From contig JAGWHY010000004.1 in NCBI GenBank assembly GCA_028873575.1, positions 20,273 through 84,272 on the forward strand: a stretch of DNA of 64,000 nucleotides. The letters are read 5' to 3'. Made by a program: the position numbers and the translations under genes. This stretch comes from Acidobacteriota bacterium (lineage in GTDB: Bacteria > Actinomycetota > Acidimicrobiia > Acidimicrobiales > RAAP-2). Of the stretch, positions 42,565 through 51,035 are shown one piece after another. The stretch's first letter is position 1. Every line of letters starts with the position of its first letter. The notes under the pieces are model-generated. The model worked only from the letters and a program-made list of their open reading frames with translations, searched no databases and was not told the origin of the DNA.

Positions 42565-42577
42565 TTGTCCAAATCCC
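42565..42577 (-). repeat. right 13-bp terminal inverted repeat
   Basis: TTGTCCAAATCCC on the plus strand, the exact inverse of the left repeat. The 145 nt between the ATPase stop and this repeat hold no supported gene. Confidence 0.6.
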
Positions 42578-42585
42578 TCGACTAG
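42578..42585. repeat. right copy of 8-bp flanking near-duplication
   Basis: TCGACTAG; its CTA is the complement of the thiolase stop codon. Compare TCGATTAG at 40919. Confidence 0.55.
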
Positions 42586-43760
42586 AGCGAACGCAGAATC
42601 GCGCCGTCGCCCTGACCGCCCCCGCCGCACAGCGCCACCGCCGCGACGCCGCCGCCGCGACGACGCAGTTCGTAGAGCGCGGTTAGCGCCAAGCGCGTTC
42701 CCGACATGCCGACCGGGTGTCCGAGCGCGATCGCGCCGCCGTTGACGTTGATCTTGTTCTCGTCGATGCCCAGATCGTCGGCCGAGGCGAGTCCCACCGC
42801 CGCGAAGGCCTCGTTGATTTCGAACAGGTCGAGACCCTTCACGTCGAGCTGCGCCTTGGCGGCGGCCTGTTGAATCGCGCGCGAGGGTTGCGTGAGCAGC
42901 GACGCGTCGGGTCCGGCGACTTGGCCGTAACTGACCAGTTCACCGAGGGGGGTGAGTCCCAGTTCGGCGCAGCGCTCTTCGGACATCACGATGAGCGCGG
43001 CCGCCCCGTCGGAGATCTGTGAGGCGTTGCCGGCGGTGATGGTCCCGTCCTTTTCGAAGGCGCCTCTCAGCGCGGCCAGTGACTCGACCGTGGTTTCGCC
43101 GCGCACGCCCTCGTCGGTCGCGACCTGCAGCGGGTCGCCCTTACGCTGGGCGACGGCGACGGGGACGATCTCTTCGGCGAAGCGGCCCGAGGCGATCGCG
43201 GCGGCCGCCAGTTGGTGGCTGCGCGCCGAGAACTCGTCTTGACGCTGACGCGTGATGGCGCCTGCGTTGTAGCGCTCGGTGGCCAGTCCCATCGCGCAGT
43301 GGTCGAAGGCGCAGGTCAGTCCGTCGAACATCATCGAGTCGACAACCTTCTGGTCGCCAATGCGGTAGCCGGCGCGCGCGCCTGGGAGGAGGTAGGGCGC
43401 GTTGGTCATGGACTCCATGCCCCCGGCCACCACCACGGCGGCTTCACCGGCGCGAATCATCAGGTCGGCGAGGTAGAGAGTCTGCAGTCCCGACAGGCAG
43501 ACCTTGTTAATCGTGGTGGCGTGCACGCTCATCGGCACGCCGCCGGCGACGGCCGCCTGGCGAGCCGTGATCTGGCCCTGTCCGGCCTGGATGACTTGGC
43601 CCATCAAGACCGCGTCGACGCTCTGGGGGTCGACGCCGGCGCGCTCCAGGGCGCCCTTAATGGCCACGCCACCTAGATCTTGGGCGCTAACGGAGGCAAA
43701 GGCTCCCGACAACTTGCCAATGGCGGTGCGGCTACCCGCGACAATCACACTGCGCGACAT
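42582..43760 (-). CDS. acetyl-CoA acetyltransferase (thiolase)
   Basis: 392 residues. Acyl-accepting Cys at about 88 in NKVCLSGLQTL; NEAFAAVGLAS; GGAIALGHPVGMSGTRLA (catalytic His); and ALCGGGGQGDGAILRSL with the second Cys. ATG at 43760 follows AAGGAGAG; the frame is open further but unsupported. As a biosynthetic thiolase it would condense two acetyl-CoA to acetoacetyl-CoA, the first step of the ethylmalonyl-CoA pathway whose later genes are adjacent and divergent. A beta-oxidation role is also possible. Confidence 0.92.
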   Translation of the reverse strand: MSRSVIVAGSRTAIGKLSGAFASVSAQDLGGVAIKGALERAGVDPQSVDAVLMGQVIQAGQGQITARQAAVAGGVPMSVHATTINKVCLSGLQTLYLADLMIRAGEAAVVVAGGMESMTNAPYLLPGARAGYRIGDQKVVDSMMFDGLTCAFDHCAMGLATERYNAGAITRQRQDEFSARSHQLAAAAIASGRFAEEIVPVAVAQRKGDPLQVATDEGVRGETTVESLAALRGAFEKDGTITAGNASQISDGAAALIVMSEERCAELGLTPLGELVSYGQVAGPDASLLTQPSRAIQQAAAKAQLDVKGLDLFEINEAFAAVGLASADDLGIDENKINVNGGAIALGHPVGMSGTRLALTALYELRRRGGGVAAVALCGGGGQGDGAILRSL

Positions 43761-43863
43761 GAACTCTCCTTCGACGTCCCCCCGGGGATGGGTCCACGTT
43801 AGACGCTCGCCCCTCGCGGCCAAGTGGTGTCAAAAAAAGGGTGTGCGGGTCGAAGCGGCCCAC

Positions 43864-43869
43864 TAGTCT
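43864..43869 (+). promoter_or_regulatory. -10 hexamer for leaderless ccr
   Basis: TAGTCT, 7 nt upstream of the ccr ATG at 43877. Confidence 0.45.
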
Positions 43870-43876
43870 CGCGCAG

Positions 43877-45220
43877 ATGACTGAGATACTTGACGCCGTG
43901 CGAGCCGGGGCCGGGCCCGAGGTGCTCGCGGATCTACCCATGCCGACCTCCACGCGGGCGGTCTTCGTGCGCCGCGAGGATCAGAATCTCTTTGACGGGG
44001 TTCCGAGTGAGGAGAAGGACCCGCGCCGCAGTCTGCGCGTGGGTGAGGTGCCGCTGCCCGAACTCGCCCCTGACGAGGTCTACCTCGCGGTGATGGCGTC
44101 GTCGATCAACTTCAACACTGTCTGGACGAGCATCTTCGAGCCGGTCTCCACGTTCGGATTCTTGGACCGTTTAGGTAAGGAGTCGTTCTGGGGCAAGCGC
44201 CACGCGCTCGACTACCACGTCGTGGGTTCGGACGCCTCGGGCGTGGTGCTGCGCACCGGTTCGGCCGTGCGCAACTGGAAGGTCGGTGACGAGGTCACCG
44301 TGCACTGCAACTACGTCGACGACCAAGACCCGGCGAGCCACGACGACTCGATGCTCGGCAATCAACGCATTTGGGGTTTCGAAACGAATTTCGGGGGACT
44401 CGCCGACATCTCGGTCGTGAAGGCGAACCAGCTGATGCCCAAGCCCACCCACCTCTCGTGGGAGGAGGCGGCGGTGAACGCGCTGTGCAATTCGACCTCG
44501 TATCGCATGCTGGTGTCGCGCAACGGCGCGCCGGTGACCCAGGGTGACAAGGTGCTGATCTGGGGCGCCTCGGGCGGCATTGGCTCGTACGCCGTGCAGC
44601 ACGTACTGAACTCTGGCGGCGTGCCCATTGGCGTCGTCTCGAGTGAGGACAAGGTCGAGACCCTGCGCGAGTTGGGCTGTGAGTACGTGATTAACCGTCG
44701 CGAGAAGAACTACCGCTTCTGGAAGGACGAGCACACCCAGGACGAGAGCGAGTGGCGTCGCCTCGGTAAGGACATTCGCAGTCTGGTCGGCGACGACCCC
44801 GACATCGTCTTTGAGCACCCGGGCCGTTCGACCATGGGCGCGAGCGTCTTCGTCACCAAGCGCGCGGGGACCATCGTCACCTGCGCGGCGACCAGTGGCT
44901 ACATGATCGAGTACGACAACCGCCACCTGTGGATGAAGCTCAAGACGATCAAGGGCTCGCACTTTTCGAACTACCGAGAGGCCTGGGCGGCCAATCAGAC
45001 CATCGTCGATGGCAAGGTCGTCCCGCCGCTGTCGGCGGTCTTTCCCTTGGAGGAGACCGGCGAGGCCGCCTACGAGGTGCAGCACAATCGCCACGAGGGC
45101 AAGATTGGCGTGCTCTGCGTGGCCGAGCGCGAGGGCTTAGGCATCACGAACCCCGAGCTGCGCGCGAAGGTGGGCGAAGAGCGCCTCACCATTTTCCGTC
45201 GTCACGACGGCGAGGAGTAG
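43877..45220 (+). CDS. ccr: crotonyl-CoA carboxylase/reductase
   Basis: 447 residues, the signature enzyme of the ethylmalonyl-CoA pathway: crotonyl-CoA + CO2 + NADPH to ethylmalonyl-CoA. MDR fold with NADPH loop IWGASGGIGSYA. CCR-specific segments are present: SSINFNTVWTSIFEPVSTF, the CO2-pocket region IWGFETNFGGLAD (Phe-Glu pair) and VFEHPGRSTMG (His). Length is normal. ATG placed by TAGTCT 7 nt upstream. The epimerase gene begins 3 nt after its stop, so both are co-translated. Confidence 0.95.
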   Translation: MTEILDAVRAGAGPEVLADLPMPTSTRAVFVRREDQNLFDGVPSEEKDPRRSLRVGEVPLPELAPDEVYLAVMASSINFNTVWTSIFEPVSTFGFLDRLGKESFWGKRHALDYHVVGSDASGVVLRTGSAVRNWKVGDEVTVHCNYVDDQDPASHDDSMLGNQRIWGFETNFGGLADISVVKANQLMPKPTHLSWEEAAVNALCNSTSYRMLVSRNGAPVTQGDKVLIWGASGGIGSYAVQHVLNSGGVPIGVVSSEDKVETLRELGCEYVINRREKNYRFWKDEHTQDESEWRRLGKDIRSLVGDDPDIVFEHPGRSTMGASVFVTKRAGTIVTCAATSGYMIEYDNRHLWMKLKTIKGSHFSNYREAWAANQTIVDGKVVPPLSAVFPLEETGEAAYEVQHNRHEGKIGVLCVAEREGLGITNPELRAKVGEERLTIFRRHDGEE

Positions 45221-45223
45221 ATC

Positions 45224-45646
45224 GTGGAATCACTGCTGACCGAAATCGACCACGTGGCGATTGCCGTGAACGACCTCGACGCCGCGATTGCCTGGTACGC
45301 CGAGAACTTCGGCGCGACGGTGGAACACCGCGAGATTGTCGAGTCCGACGGCGTCGCCGAGGCGCTGTTGCGCGTCGCCGACTCCTACATCCAACTCCTG
45401 ACGCCCACGCGCGAGGACTCGCCGGTCGCGAAGTACCTCGCGAAGAAGGGCGAAGGTCTGCACCACGTGGGCTATCGCGTGGCCAACGTCGCGCACGCGC
45501 TTGACGCGCTACGCGCGAGCGGCAGTCGACTCATCGACGAGGCGCCGCGGCCCGGGTCGCGCGGCACGACCGTCGCCTTCGTGCACCCGAAGACGTCCTT
45601 TGGCACGCTCATCGAATTAGTCGAGGACCCCACCGTTAGTTCGTAG
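45224..45646 (+). CDS. mce: methylmalonyl-CoA/ethylmalonyl-CoA epimerase
   Basis: 140 residues of the VOC superfamily. Metal ligands expected from the family are visible: His in EIDHVAIAVND, Gln in SYIQLLTP, His in GLHHVGYRV and Glu in GTLIELVED. It inverts C2 of methylmalonyl-CoA and, in the pathway encoded here, ethylmalonyl-CoA between Ccr and Ecm. GTG start 3 nt after ccr. Confidence 0.92.
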   Translation: MESLLTEIDHVAIAVNDLDAAIAWYAENFGATVEHREIVESDGVAEALLRVADSYIQLLTPTREDSPVAKYLAKKGEGLHHVGYRVANVAHALDALRASGSRLIDEAPRPGSRGTTVAFVHPKTSFGTLIELVEDPTVSS

Positions 45647-45656
45647 GACGTCCTAC
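45643..45656. promoter_or_regulatory. perfect 14-bp palindrome over the mce stop codon
   Basis: GTAGGACGTCCTAC, identical on both strands, containing the mce TAG. No T tract follows. It could be an operator for pccB or a chance sequence. Confidence 0.35.
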
Positions 45657-45677
45657 TACGCGGTAACGCGGAAAGTT

Positions 45678-45691
45678 TTACTTCCAAGTAA
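45678..45691. promoter_or_regulatory. inverted repeat upstream of pccB
   Basis: TTACTT-CC-AAGTAA, 6-bp arms in a locally AT-rich patch about 90 nt upstream of pccB. It resembles a small-repressor operator; the cognate regulator is unknown. Confidence 0.4.
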
Positions 45692-45782
45692 GGCCGAAGT
45701 TTGTTTCAATCCGTGCGCGCGGCGTCCGTGGCGCGCGCGCGTTTGTCCGACGCGCGTGGTGCCTTGGCTAGCCTGAGAACTC

Positions 45783-47339
45783 ATGGAGCACTCAATGGCA
45801 GAACGCCTCGCGCAACTCGAAGCACGAAAGGCCGAAGCGCGCGCCGCCGGTGGCGAAAAGGCGATCGAACGACACCACGCGAAGGGTCGCATGACCGCGC
45901 GCGAACGCGTCGAGTACTTGATGGACGAGGACTCGTTCCAAGAGCTCGACATGTTGAATCGTCACGGCGCGTCGGGTATGGGGCTGGAAGATTCGCGACC
46001 CTACACCGACGGCGTCATTACCGGATTCGGCAAGATCGACGGTCGCAAGGTCTGCGTCTACTCCCAGGACTTCACCGTCTTCGGCGGCGCCCTAGGTGAG
46101 ACCCACGGCGAGAAGATCCACAAGATCATGGACCTCGCCATCACGATGGGTCTGCCCATTATTGGGCTGAACGACGGCGCGGGCGCACGTATCCAAGAGG
46201 GCGTCGCCGGCCTCAACGCCTACGGAGGGATCTTCCACCGCAACGCGCGCGCCTCGGGCGTGGTGCCGCAGATCTCGGTCATTCTCGGACCCTGCGCCGG
46301 TGGCGCGGTCTACTCCCCAGCCCTCACCGACTTCATCTTCATGGTCAAGGACTCGAGCCACATGTTCATCACCGGCCCCGACGTCGTGAAGACCGTCACC
46401 GGTGAGGACGTGACGCTCGAAGAGCTCGGCGGGGCGATCACGCACGCCACCAAGTCGGGCGTGGCGAACTTCGTGATGCCCGACGAGAAGAGCGTCCTCG
46501 ACGAGGTCCGCTACCTGTTGTCGTTCCTCCCGTCGAACAACATGGAAGAGCCCCCGAGGATCATGAGCGGCGACGACCCCGACCGACTCTGTGAGAACCT
46601 GCGAGACCTCCTTCCCTCGTCACCCAATCAGCCCTACGACATGAAGAAGGTCATCACGGCGGTCGTGGACGACGGCGACTACATGGAGGTGCACGCCACC
46701 TACGCCCAACAGGTGACTTGCGGCTTCGCGCGCCTCGACGGTCACACGGTGGGCATCGTGTCCAACCAACCTCAGGTCCTCGCGGGCGTACTCGACATCG
46801 ATTCGAGTGAGAAGGCCGCGCGCTTCGTGCGCACGTGTGACGCCTTTAACGTCCCGATCATTACCTTCGTCGACGTCCCGGGCTTCATGCCCGGCGTCGA
46901 CCAGGAGTACGGCGGCATCATTCGCCACGGCGCCAAACTGCTCTACGCGTTTTGCGAAGCCACGGTGCCGCGCATCTCGGTCATCACGCGCAAGGCTTAC
47001 GGCGGCGCGTACGTCGTGATGAACTCCAAGTCAATCGGGGCCGACCTCGCCTACGCGTGGCCGACCGCGGAGTTGGCGGTCATGGGCGCCGCGGGCGCGG
47101 TGGAGATCGTCCACCGGCGCGAACTCGCCGCCGCCGACGATCCCGAACGCGCGCGCGCCGAGATGATCGAGGACTACGAAGAGCGCTACGCCAACCCCTA
47201 CGTCGCGGCCGAGCGAGGTTTCATCGACGACGTCATCGACCCGGCCGAAACCCGTCGGGTGCTCGCGCGTTCCCTGGACCTACTGCGCGGCAAGCGCGAA
47301 GACCTCCCCAAACGCAAGCACGGGAACGTGCCACTGTGA
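45783..47339 (+). CDS. pccB: acyl-CoA carboxylase beta subunit (propionyl-CoA carboxylase type)
   Basis: 518 residues, carboxyltransferase of the AccD/PccB type. Two crotonase-like halves: GLPIIGLNDGAGARIQEGV and GGAVYSPALTDFIFMVKDSS in the first, FVDVPGFMPGVDQEYGGII and RKAYGGAYVVMNSKSIGAD in the second. It carboxylates propionyl-CoA (or acetyl-CoA) with a biotinylated alpha subunit that is not in the window. ATG at 45783 is 8 nt after TAGCCT; a second ATG at 45795 has GGAG upstream and is an alternative. Propionyl-CoA is an end product of the ethylmalonyl-CoA route. Confidence 0.93.
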   Translation: MEHSMAERLAQLEARKAEARAAGGEKAIERHHAKGRMTARERVEYLMDEDSFQELDMLNRHGASGMGLEDSRPYTDGVITGFGKIDGRKVCVYSQDFTVFGGALGETHGEKIHKIMDLAITMGLPIIGLNDGAGARIQEGVAGLNAYGGIFHRNARASGVVPQISVILGPCAGGAVYSPALTDFIFMVKDSSHMFITGPDVVKTVTGEDVTLEELGGAITHATKSGVANFVMPDEKSVLDEVRYLLSFLPSNNMEEPPRIMSGDDPDRLCENLRDLLPSSPNQPYDMKKVITAVVDDGDYMEVHATYAQQVTCGFARLDGHTVGIVSNQPQVLAGVLDIDSSEKAARFVRTCDAFNVPIITFVDVPGFMPGVDQEYGGIIRHGAKLLYAFCEATVPRISVITRKAYGGAYVVMNSKSIGADLAYAWPTAELAVMGAAGAVEIVHRRELAAADDPERARAEMIEDYEERYANPYVAAERGFIDDVIDPAETRRVLARSLDLLRGKREDLPKRKHGNVPL

Positions 47340-47524
47340 ACTACGGTCTCGCGCCGCGCCCCGAACTACCGCCCGAGGAGATGGCCGCGGTCATCGCGGC
47401 GGCCGAAGAGCTCTTGCGCGTGGAGCGTCGACGATTGGCCGACGTGACGCCGAGGTGGCGCTTTTCGGGGCGTTGGTTTAACAGCGGTCCGTTCACGCAC
47501 CGGCGGCCGCACGACTTCAGCTAG
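47336..47524 (+). CDS. acyl-CoA carboxylase epsilon subunit-like small protein
   Basis: 62 residues, GTG start overlapping the pccB stop by 4 nt. The N-terminal helix EEMAAVIAAAEELL and the C-terminal PRWRFSGRWFN match the small epsilon subunits (AccE/PccE) that stabilise actinobacterial acyl-CoA carboxylases. It overlaps the convergent ecm 3' end by 8 nt. Confidence 0.78.
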   Translation: MNYGLAPRPELPPEEMAAVIAAAEELLRVERRRLADVTPRWRFSGRWFNSGPFTHRRPHDFS

Positions 47525-49481
47525 TTGATTCGACCATCGTGAGGAGATCGTCCATGATGGCGGCTAGGGAGAAGTCCTTCGGCGTGTAGATCCGCGCGAC
47601 CCCGAGCGCGCGCAAGTGCTCGGCGTCCTCGTCGGGCACGATGCCACCCACGACGACCGCGGCCTCGACGTCGTTCTCGCGGAGCCCGTCGAGGACACGC
47701 GGCACCAGCGCGAGGTGTGAGCCGGAGAGAATCGACAGGCCGATCACGTCGACGTCCTCGTCGCGCGCGGCCGCCACGATCTCCTCGGGCGACAGACGAA
47801 TGCCCTGATAGATAACTTCGAACCCGGCGTCACGCGCGGCTACGGCGATCTGCTCGGCCCCGTTGGAGTGACCGTCGAGCCCGGGCTTGGCGACCAGTAG
47901 TTTCGGGCGCGAGCCGCGACGGGTCTCGAGGGCCCGGGCGCGCGTCGCGAGTTCGCTGAAGCGTTCACCGCGCGGGCTCGCCGCGGCGCCGACGCCGGTC
48001 GGCGCGCGGTACTCGCCGTAGACCTCGCGCAGCGCGTTTGCCCACTCGCCCGTGGTGCCGCCCGCCTTCGCGAGGGCAATCGTGGGGACCATGATGTTGT
48101 CCTCGGGGGCGGTACTCGCCGCCACGCGTCGTAGTTCGTCGAGGGCCCGCGTGACTGCGGTCTCGTCGCGCCGCGCGCGCCACGCGCGCACGTCGGCGAC
48201 CAACTGCGCCTCGACGGCCGGGTCGACCGTGACGATGGACTCGAGTCCATCCCCGGTCAGGGGGGAGTCGCTCGTCTCGCGAAACCGATTCACGCCCACG
48301 ACGACCTGTTCGCCGGACTCGATGCGCGCGACGCGCTCACTTTGACTCTTCACGAGTCGGCTCTTCAGTTCGTCAATGGCCGCGAAGGCGCCGCCGAGGG
48401 CGAGGACGTCGTCGAGTTCCTCGCGTACCGCGTGACTGAGTTCTTGAACCTTGGCCTCCATCACCGTCGATCCGGCGAAGAGGTCCGGGTAGTCCAGAAT
48501 GTCGCTCTCGTAGGCGAGGACCTGTTGAATGCGCAAGCTCCACTGTTGGTCCCAGGGTCGCGGTAGACCGAGAGCCTCGTTCCAGGCGGGGAGTTGAATG
48601 GCGCGCGCTCGCGCGTCGGCCGAGAGGGTGACGCCGAGCATCTCGAGCACGATGCGTTGGATGTTGTTCTCGGGCTGTTGCTCGGTCAGACCCAAGGAGT
48701 TCACCTGCACGCCGTAGCGAAAGCGTCGCAGTGATGGATCTTCCACGTGGTAGCGCGTGCGACAGATCTCGTCCCACAGTGCGGTGAAGGTCCGCATCTT
48801 GGCGACCTCCTCGACGAAACGCACGCTGGCGTTCACGAAAAACGAAATGCGTCCCACCACGTTGGGCATCGCGGCGGGCGCGACTTGGCCCGAGTCGCGC
48901 ACGGCGTCCAAGACGTCGATGGCCGTGGCGAGCGCGTAGGCGATCTCTTGCACGACGGTCGCGCCGGCCTCTTGGAGGTGGTAGCTGCAGACGTTGATGG
49001 GGTTCCACTTGGGGGCGTGAATCTGTCCGTAGGTGATCATGTCGACGATGAGTCGTCGTGAGGGACCCGGGGGAAAGATGAAGGTGCCGCGGCTGAGGTA
49101 CTCCTTGACGATGTCGTTTTGCGTGGTGCCGGCGAGACCCTTGGTGTCGACACCCTGCTCCTCGGCCAGCGCGAGGTAGAGGCCCCACAGCCACGCGGCG
49201 GTCGCGTTGATGGTCATCGAGGTGTTCATCTCGGCCAGGGGAATCTCCGCGAGGAGTTGGCGCATGTGGCCGAGGTGCGCGACGGGCACGCCGACTTTAC
49301 CGACTTCGCCGGCGGCGCTCGGGTCGTCGGGGTCGTAGCCCGTCTGGGTGGGTAGGTCAAAGGCGATGGAGAGCCCGGTTTGGCCCTTCGCGAGGTTCGT
49401 GCGGTAGAGCTCGTTGGACTTCTCGGCCGTGGAGTGGCCCGAGTAGGTGCGCATCACCCACGGTTTGGCGCGATCGCTCAT
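47517..49481 (-). CDS. ecm: ethylmalonyl-CoA mutase (B12-dependent, single-chain)
   Basis: 654 residues. The catalytic barrel begins RTYSGHSTAEKSNELYRTNL and carries FDLPTQTGYDPDDPSAAGEV, MNTSMTINATAAWLWGLYLA and NVCSYHLQEAGAT, the Ecm/MeaA-type sequence rather than methylmalonyl-CoA mutase. The C-terminal B12 domain has the cobalt-ligating DGHSNG motif and GLSILSGSH. It isomerises (2R)-ethylmalonyl-CoA to methylsuccinyl-CoA. It is co-transcribed behind the hydroxybutyryl-CoA dehydrogenase gene, 21 nt away. Confidence 0.93.
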   Translation of the reverse strand: MSDRAKPWVMRTYSGHSTAEKSNELYRTNLAKGQTGLSIAFDLPTQTGYDPDDPSAAGEVGKVGVPVAHLGHMRQLLAEIPLAEMNTSMTINATAAWLWGLYLALAEEQGVDTKGLAGTTQNDIVKEYLSRGTFIFPPGPSRRLIVDMITYGQIHAPKWNPINVCSYHLQEAGATVVQEIAYALATAIDVLDAVRDSGQVAPAAMPNVVGRISFFVNASVRFVEEVAKMRTFTALWDEICRTRYHVEDPSLRRFRYGVQVNSLGLTEQQPENNIQRIVLEMLGVTLSADARARAIQLPAWNEALGLPRPWDQQWSLRIQQVLAYESDILDYPDLFAGSTVMEAKVQELSHAVREELDDVLALGGAFAAIDELKSRLVKSQSERVARIESGEQVVVGVNRFRETSDSPLTGDGLESIVTVDPAVEAQLVADVRAWRARRDETAVTRALDELRRVAASTAPEDNIMVPTIALAKAGGTTGEWANALREVYGEYRAPTGVGAAASPRGERFSELATRARALETRRGSRPKLLVAKPGLDGHSNGAEQIAVAARDAGFEVIYQGIRLSPEEIVAAARDEDVDVIGLSILSGSHLALVPRVLDGLRENDVEAAVVVGGIVPDEDAEHLRALGVARIYTPKDFSLAAIMDDLLTMVESTS

Positions 49482-49502
49482 GGGCCCCCCGGCTCGTCGT
49501 GT

Positions 49503-50360
49503 TTACTTACGTCGGTAATCGTAGAAGCCCACGCCCGACTTACGACCGAGTTGACCGGCGCTCACCATGCGACGCAACAGCGCGACGGGCGCGAGGTGGG
49601 GTTCCGCGAACTCGTCGTAGAGCGCGTTCAGAATCGCGAGCGACGTGTCGAGGCCGACCAGGTCGAGTAGGGCGAAGGGGCCCATCGGGAATCCGCAGCC
49701 CCCCTTCATCGCCGCGTCGATGCCGTCGCGCGAGGCGACGCCCTGTTCGAGCAGGCGCACCGCGTGATTCAAGTAGGGAAAGAGCAGGGCGTTGACGATG
49801 AAGCCGGCCTGGTCCTTGACCTCGACGGGCTCTTTGCCGCAGGCCTGCGCGAACGCGCTCACGCGCGCGATGGTGTCGTCGCTCGCGCACAGTGGTCGCA
49901 CCACCTCGACCAGCGACATCGCGGGCGCCGGGTTAAAGAAGTGCAGACCGCAGACGCGCTCGGGCCGCTGCGTCTGCATCGCGAGGTCGATCACCGGCAG
50001 CGTCGAGGTGTTGGTGACCAACACGGCCTCTTCGTTAATGGTCTCGTCGAGTTCGCGAAAGAGGAGCTGCTTGACGGTGAGGTCTTCAATGACCGACTCA
50101 ATCACGAGGTCGCAGTCGGCGAGGTCGGCCAGGGTGGTCGTCGCGGACACCCGCGCGCGCAGCGCCGCGGCGTCGTCCGCGGTGCGCTTTTCACGCTCGA
50201 CCTGTTTGGCCAGTGAGCGGTCGAGCCCGAGCAACATCGCGTCGGCCGTCGCCTGGGAGCGTGAGCGCACCACCACTTGCGCGCCGGCCGCGGCGCAAAC
50301 CTCGGCGATGCCGCTACCCATGATTCCCGAACCGAGAACCCCTACCTTTGAGAAAGTCAT
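49503..50360 (-). CDS. 3-hydroxybutyryl-CoA dehydrogenase
   Basis: 285 residues. Rossmann N-terminus VGVLGSGIMGSGIAEVCAAAG; catalytic His in GLHFFNPAPAMSLVEVV; DQAGFIVNALLFPYLN and MKGGCGFPMGPFALLDLVG in the C-terminal dimer domain. It reduces acetoacetyl-CoA to 3-hydroxybutyryl-CoA, step two of the ethylmalonyl-CoA pathway, and leads the ecm operon. Start ATG lies 6 nt from a minus-strand TAGTGT. The crotonase is not in the window. Confidence 0.93.
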   Translation of the reverse strand: MTFSKVGVLGSGIMGSGIAEVCAAAGAQVVVRSRSQATADAMLLGLDRSLAKQVEREKRTADDAAALRARVSATTTLADLADCDLVIESVIEDLTVKQLLFRELDETINEEAVLVTNTSTLPVIDLAMQTQRPERVCGLHFFNPAPAMSLVEVVRPLCASDDTIARVSAFAQACGKEPVEVKDQAGFIVNALLFPYLNHAVRLLEQGVASRDGIDAAMKGGCGFPMGPFALLDLVGLDTSLAILNALYDEFAEPHLAPVALLRRMVSAGQLGRKSGVGFYDYRRK

Positions 50361-50411
50361 GCCGGAACACTAGCGTTACCGCTGAGTAGCCAGTGGTGCG
50401 ATACTCGTGCG

Positions 50412-51035
50412 ATGCCCGTCTCCTGCTTGGTCGTTGGTTCATTGCGCGCGCTCGAGGCGCGATGTGACGACGCTGAATTTTTTTCGTCGTGGCGTGACGT
50501 GGACGTCGTGATCGTGCCGACCGCCGCGGCCTTCACCTCGCTCGAGGCGGCCTCGCTCGCGTGCGCGACGCCCTTTTCGTCGCGCGACGCGCGCGTCGAG
50601 TCCTTGATGATGAAAGATCGCGCGACGACCGACGACGCGTACTTCGTGCGACGACTTCGCGAGGCCGACGTGGTGGTGCTGAGTGACGGCTCGCCACTGC
50701 ACGCCCGTAGCGTCTGGCGCTCGAGCCCCGTCGGCGAGGCCATCGCCGCGGCGCGCTGTCTGGTCGCGGTGGGCGCGACCGCGTCGGTGCTCGGCACCAC
50801 GATGATCGATCCCCGCGGCGGCGCCCCGACGACCGGGCTCGGGTACCGCGACGGGTTGGTGATTACCAACTCGACCACGCCCGAACAGCTCACGAGAACG
50901 CGCTCGTTGCTCGACGACGCGTTGACGCTGGCCGTCGTCGGCGAGGACGGCTCGTTGGACTTACACGGCGCGACGTGGCGCGCGCGCGGCGACGTCGTCA
51001 CGACGCGTGGCCCGCGCGTCGTGACCCTCGACTAG
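50412..51035 (+). CDS. peptidase S51/cyanophycinase-like fold protein with altered nucleophile
   Basis: 207 residues. The order VIVPTAAAFTSLEAA, ADVVVLSDGSPLHARSVW and AVGATASVLGTTMIDPRGG follows the class I glutamine amidotransferase-like S51 fold. In S51 enzymes the nucleophile elbow is GxSAG; here residues 121-125 read GATAS, so Ser is replaced by Thr. It may be inactive or use Thr. Assignment is tentative and rests on pattern similarity. The ATG follows GATACT by 6 nt. Convergent with the cyclophilin gene. Confidence 0.5.
   Translation: MPVSCLVVGSLRALEARCDDAEFFSSWRDVDVVIVPTAAAFTSLEAASLACATPFSSRDARVESLMMKDRATTDDAYFVRRLREADVVVLSDGSPLHARSVWRSSPVGEAIAAARCLVAVGATASVLGTTMIDPRGGAPTTGLGYRDGLVITNSTTPEQLTRTRSLLDDALTLAVVGEDGSLDLHGATWRARGDVVTTRGPRVVTLD

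Larger units (their letters stand above)
40927..42577 (+). mobile_element. putative non-autonomous islet with terminal inverted repeats carrying AAA_14/DUF4143 gene
   Basis: Bounded by perfect 13-bp inverted repeats GGGATTTGGACAA (40927-40939) and its complement (42565-42577), flanked by TCGATTAG / TCGACTAG. It sits exactly between convergent genes whose stop codons would overlap if it were removed. The interior is less GC-rich and has codon use unlike the neighbours. It holds one ATPase gene and no transposase. Family unassigned. Confidence 0.55.

Noticed and set aside
44171..45094. Minus-strand open frame antisense to ccr (307 codons)
   Set aside because: Opposite a clear ccr gene and without recognisable features.
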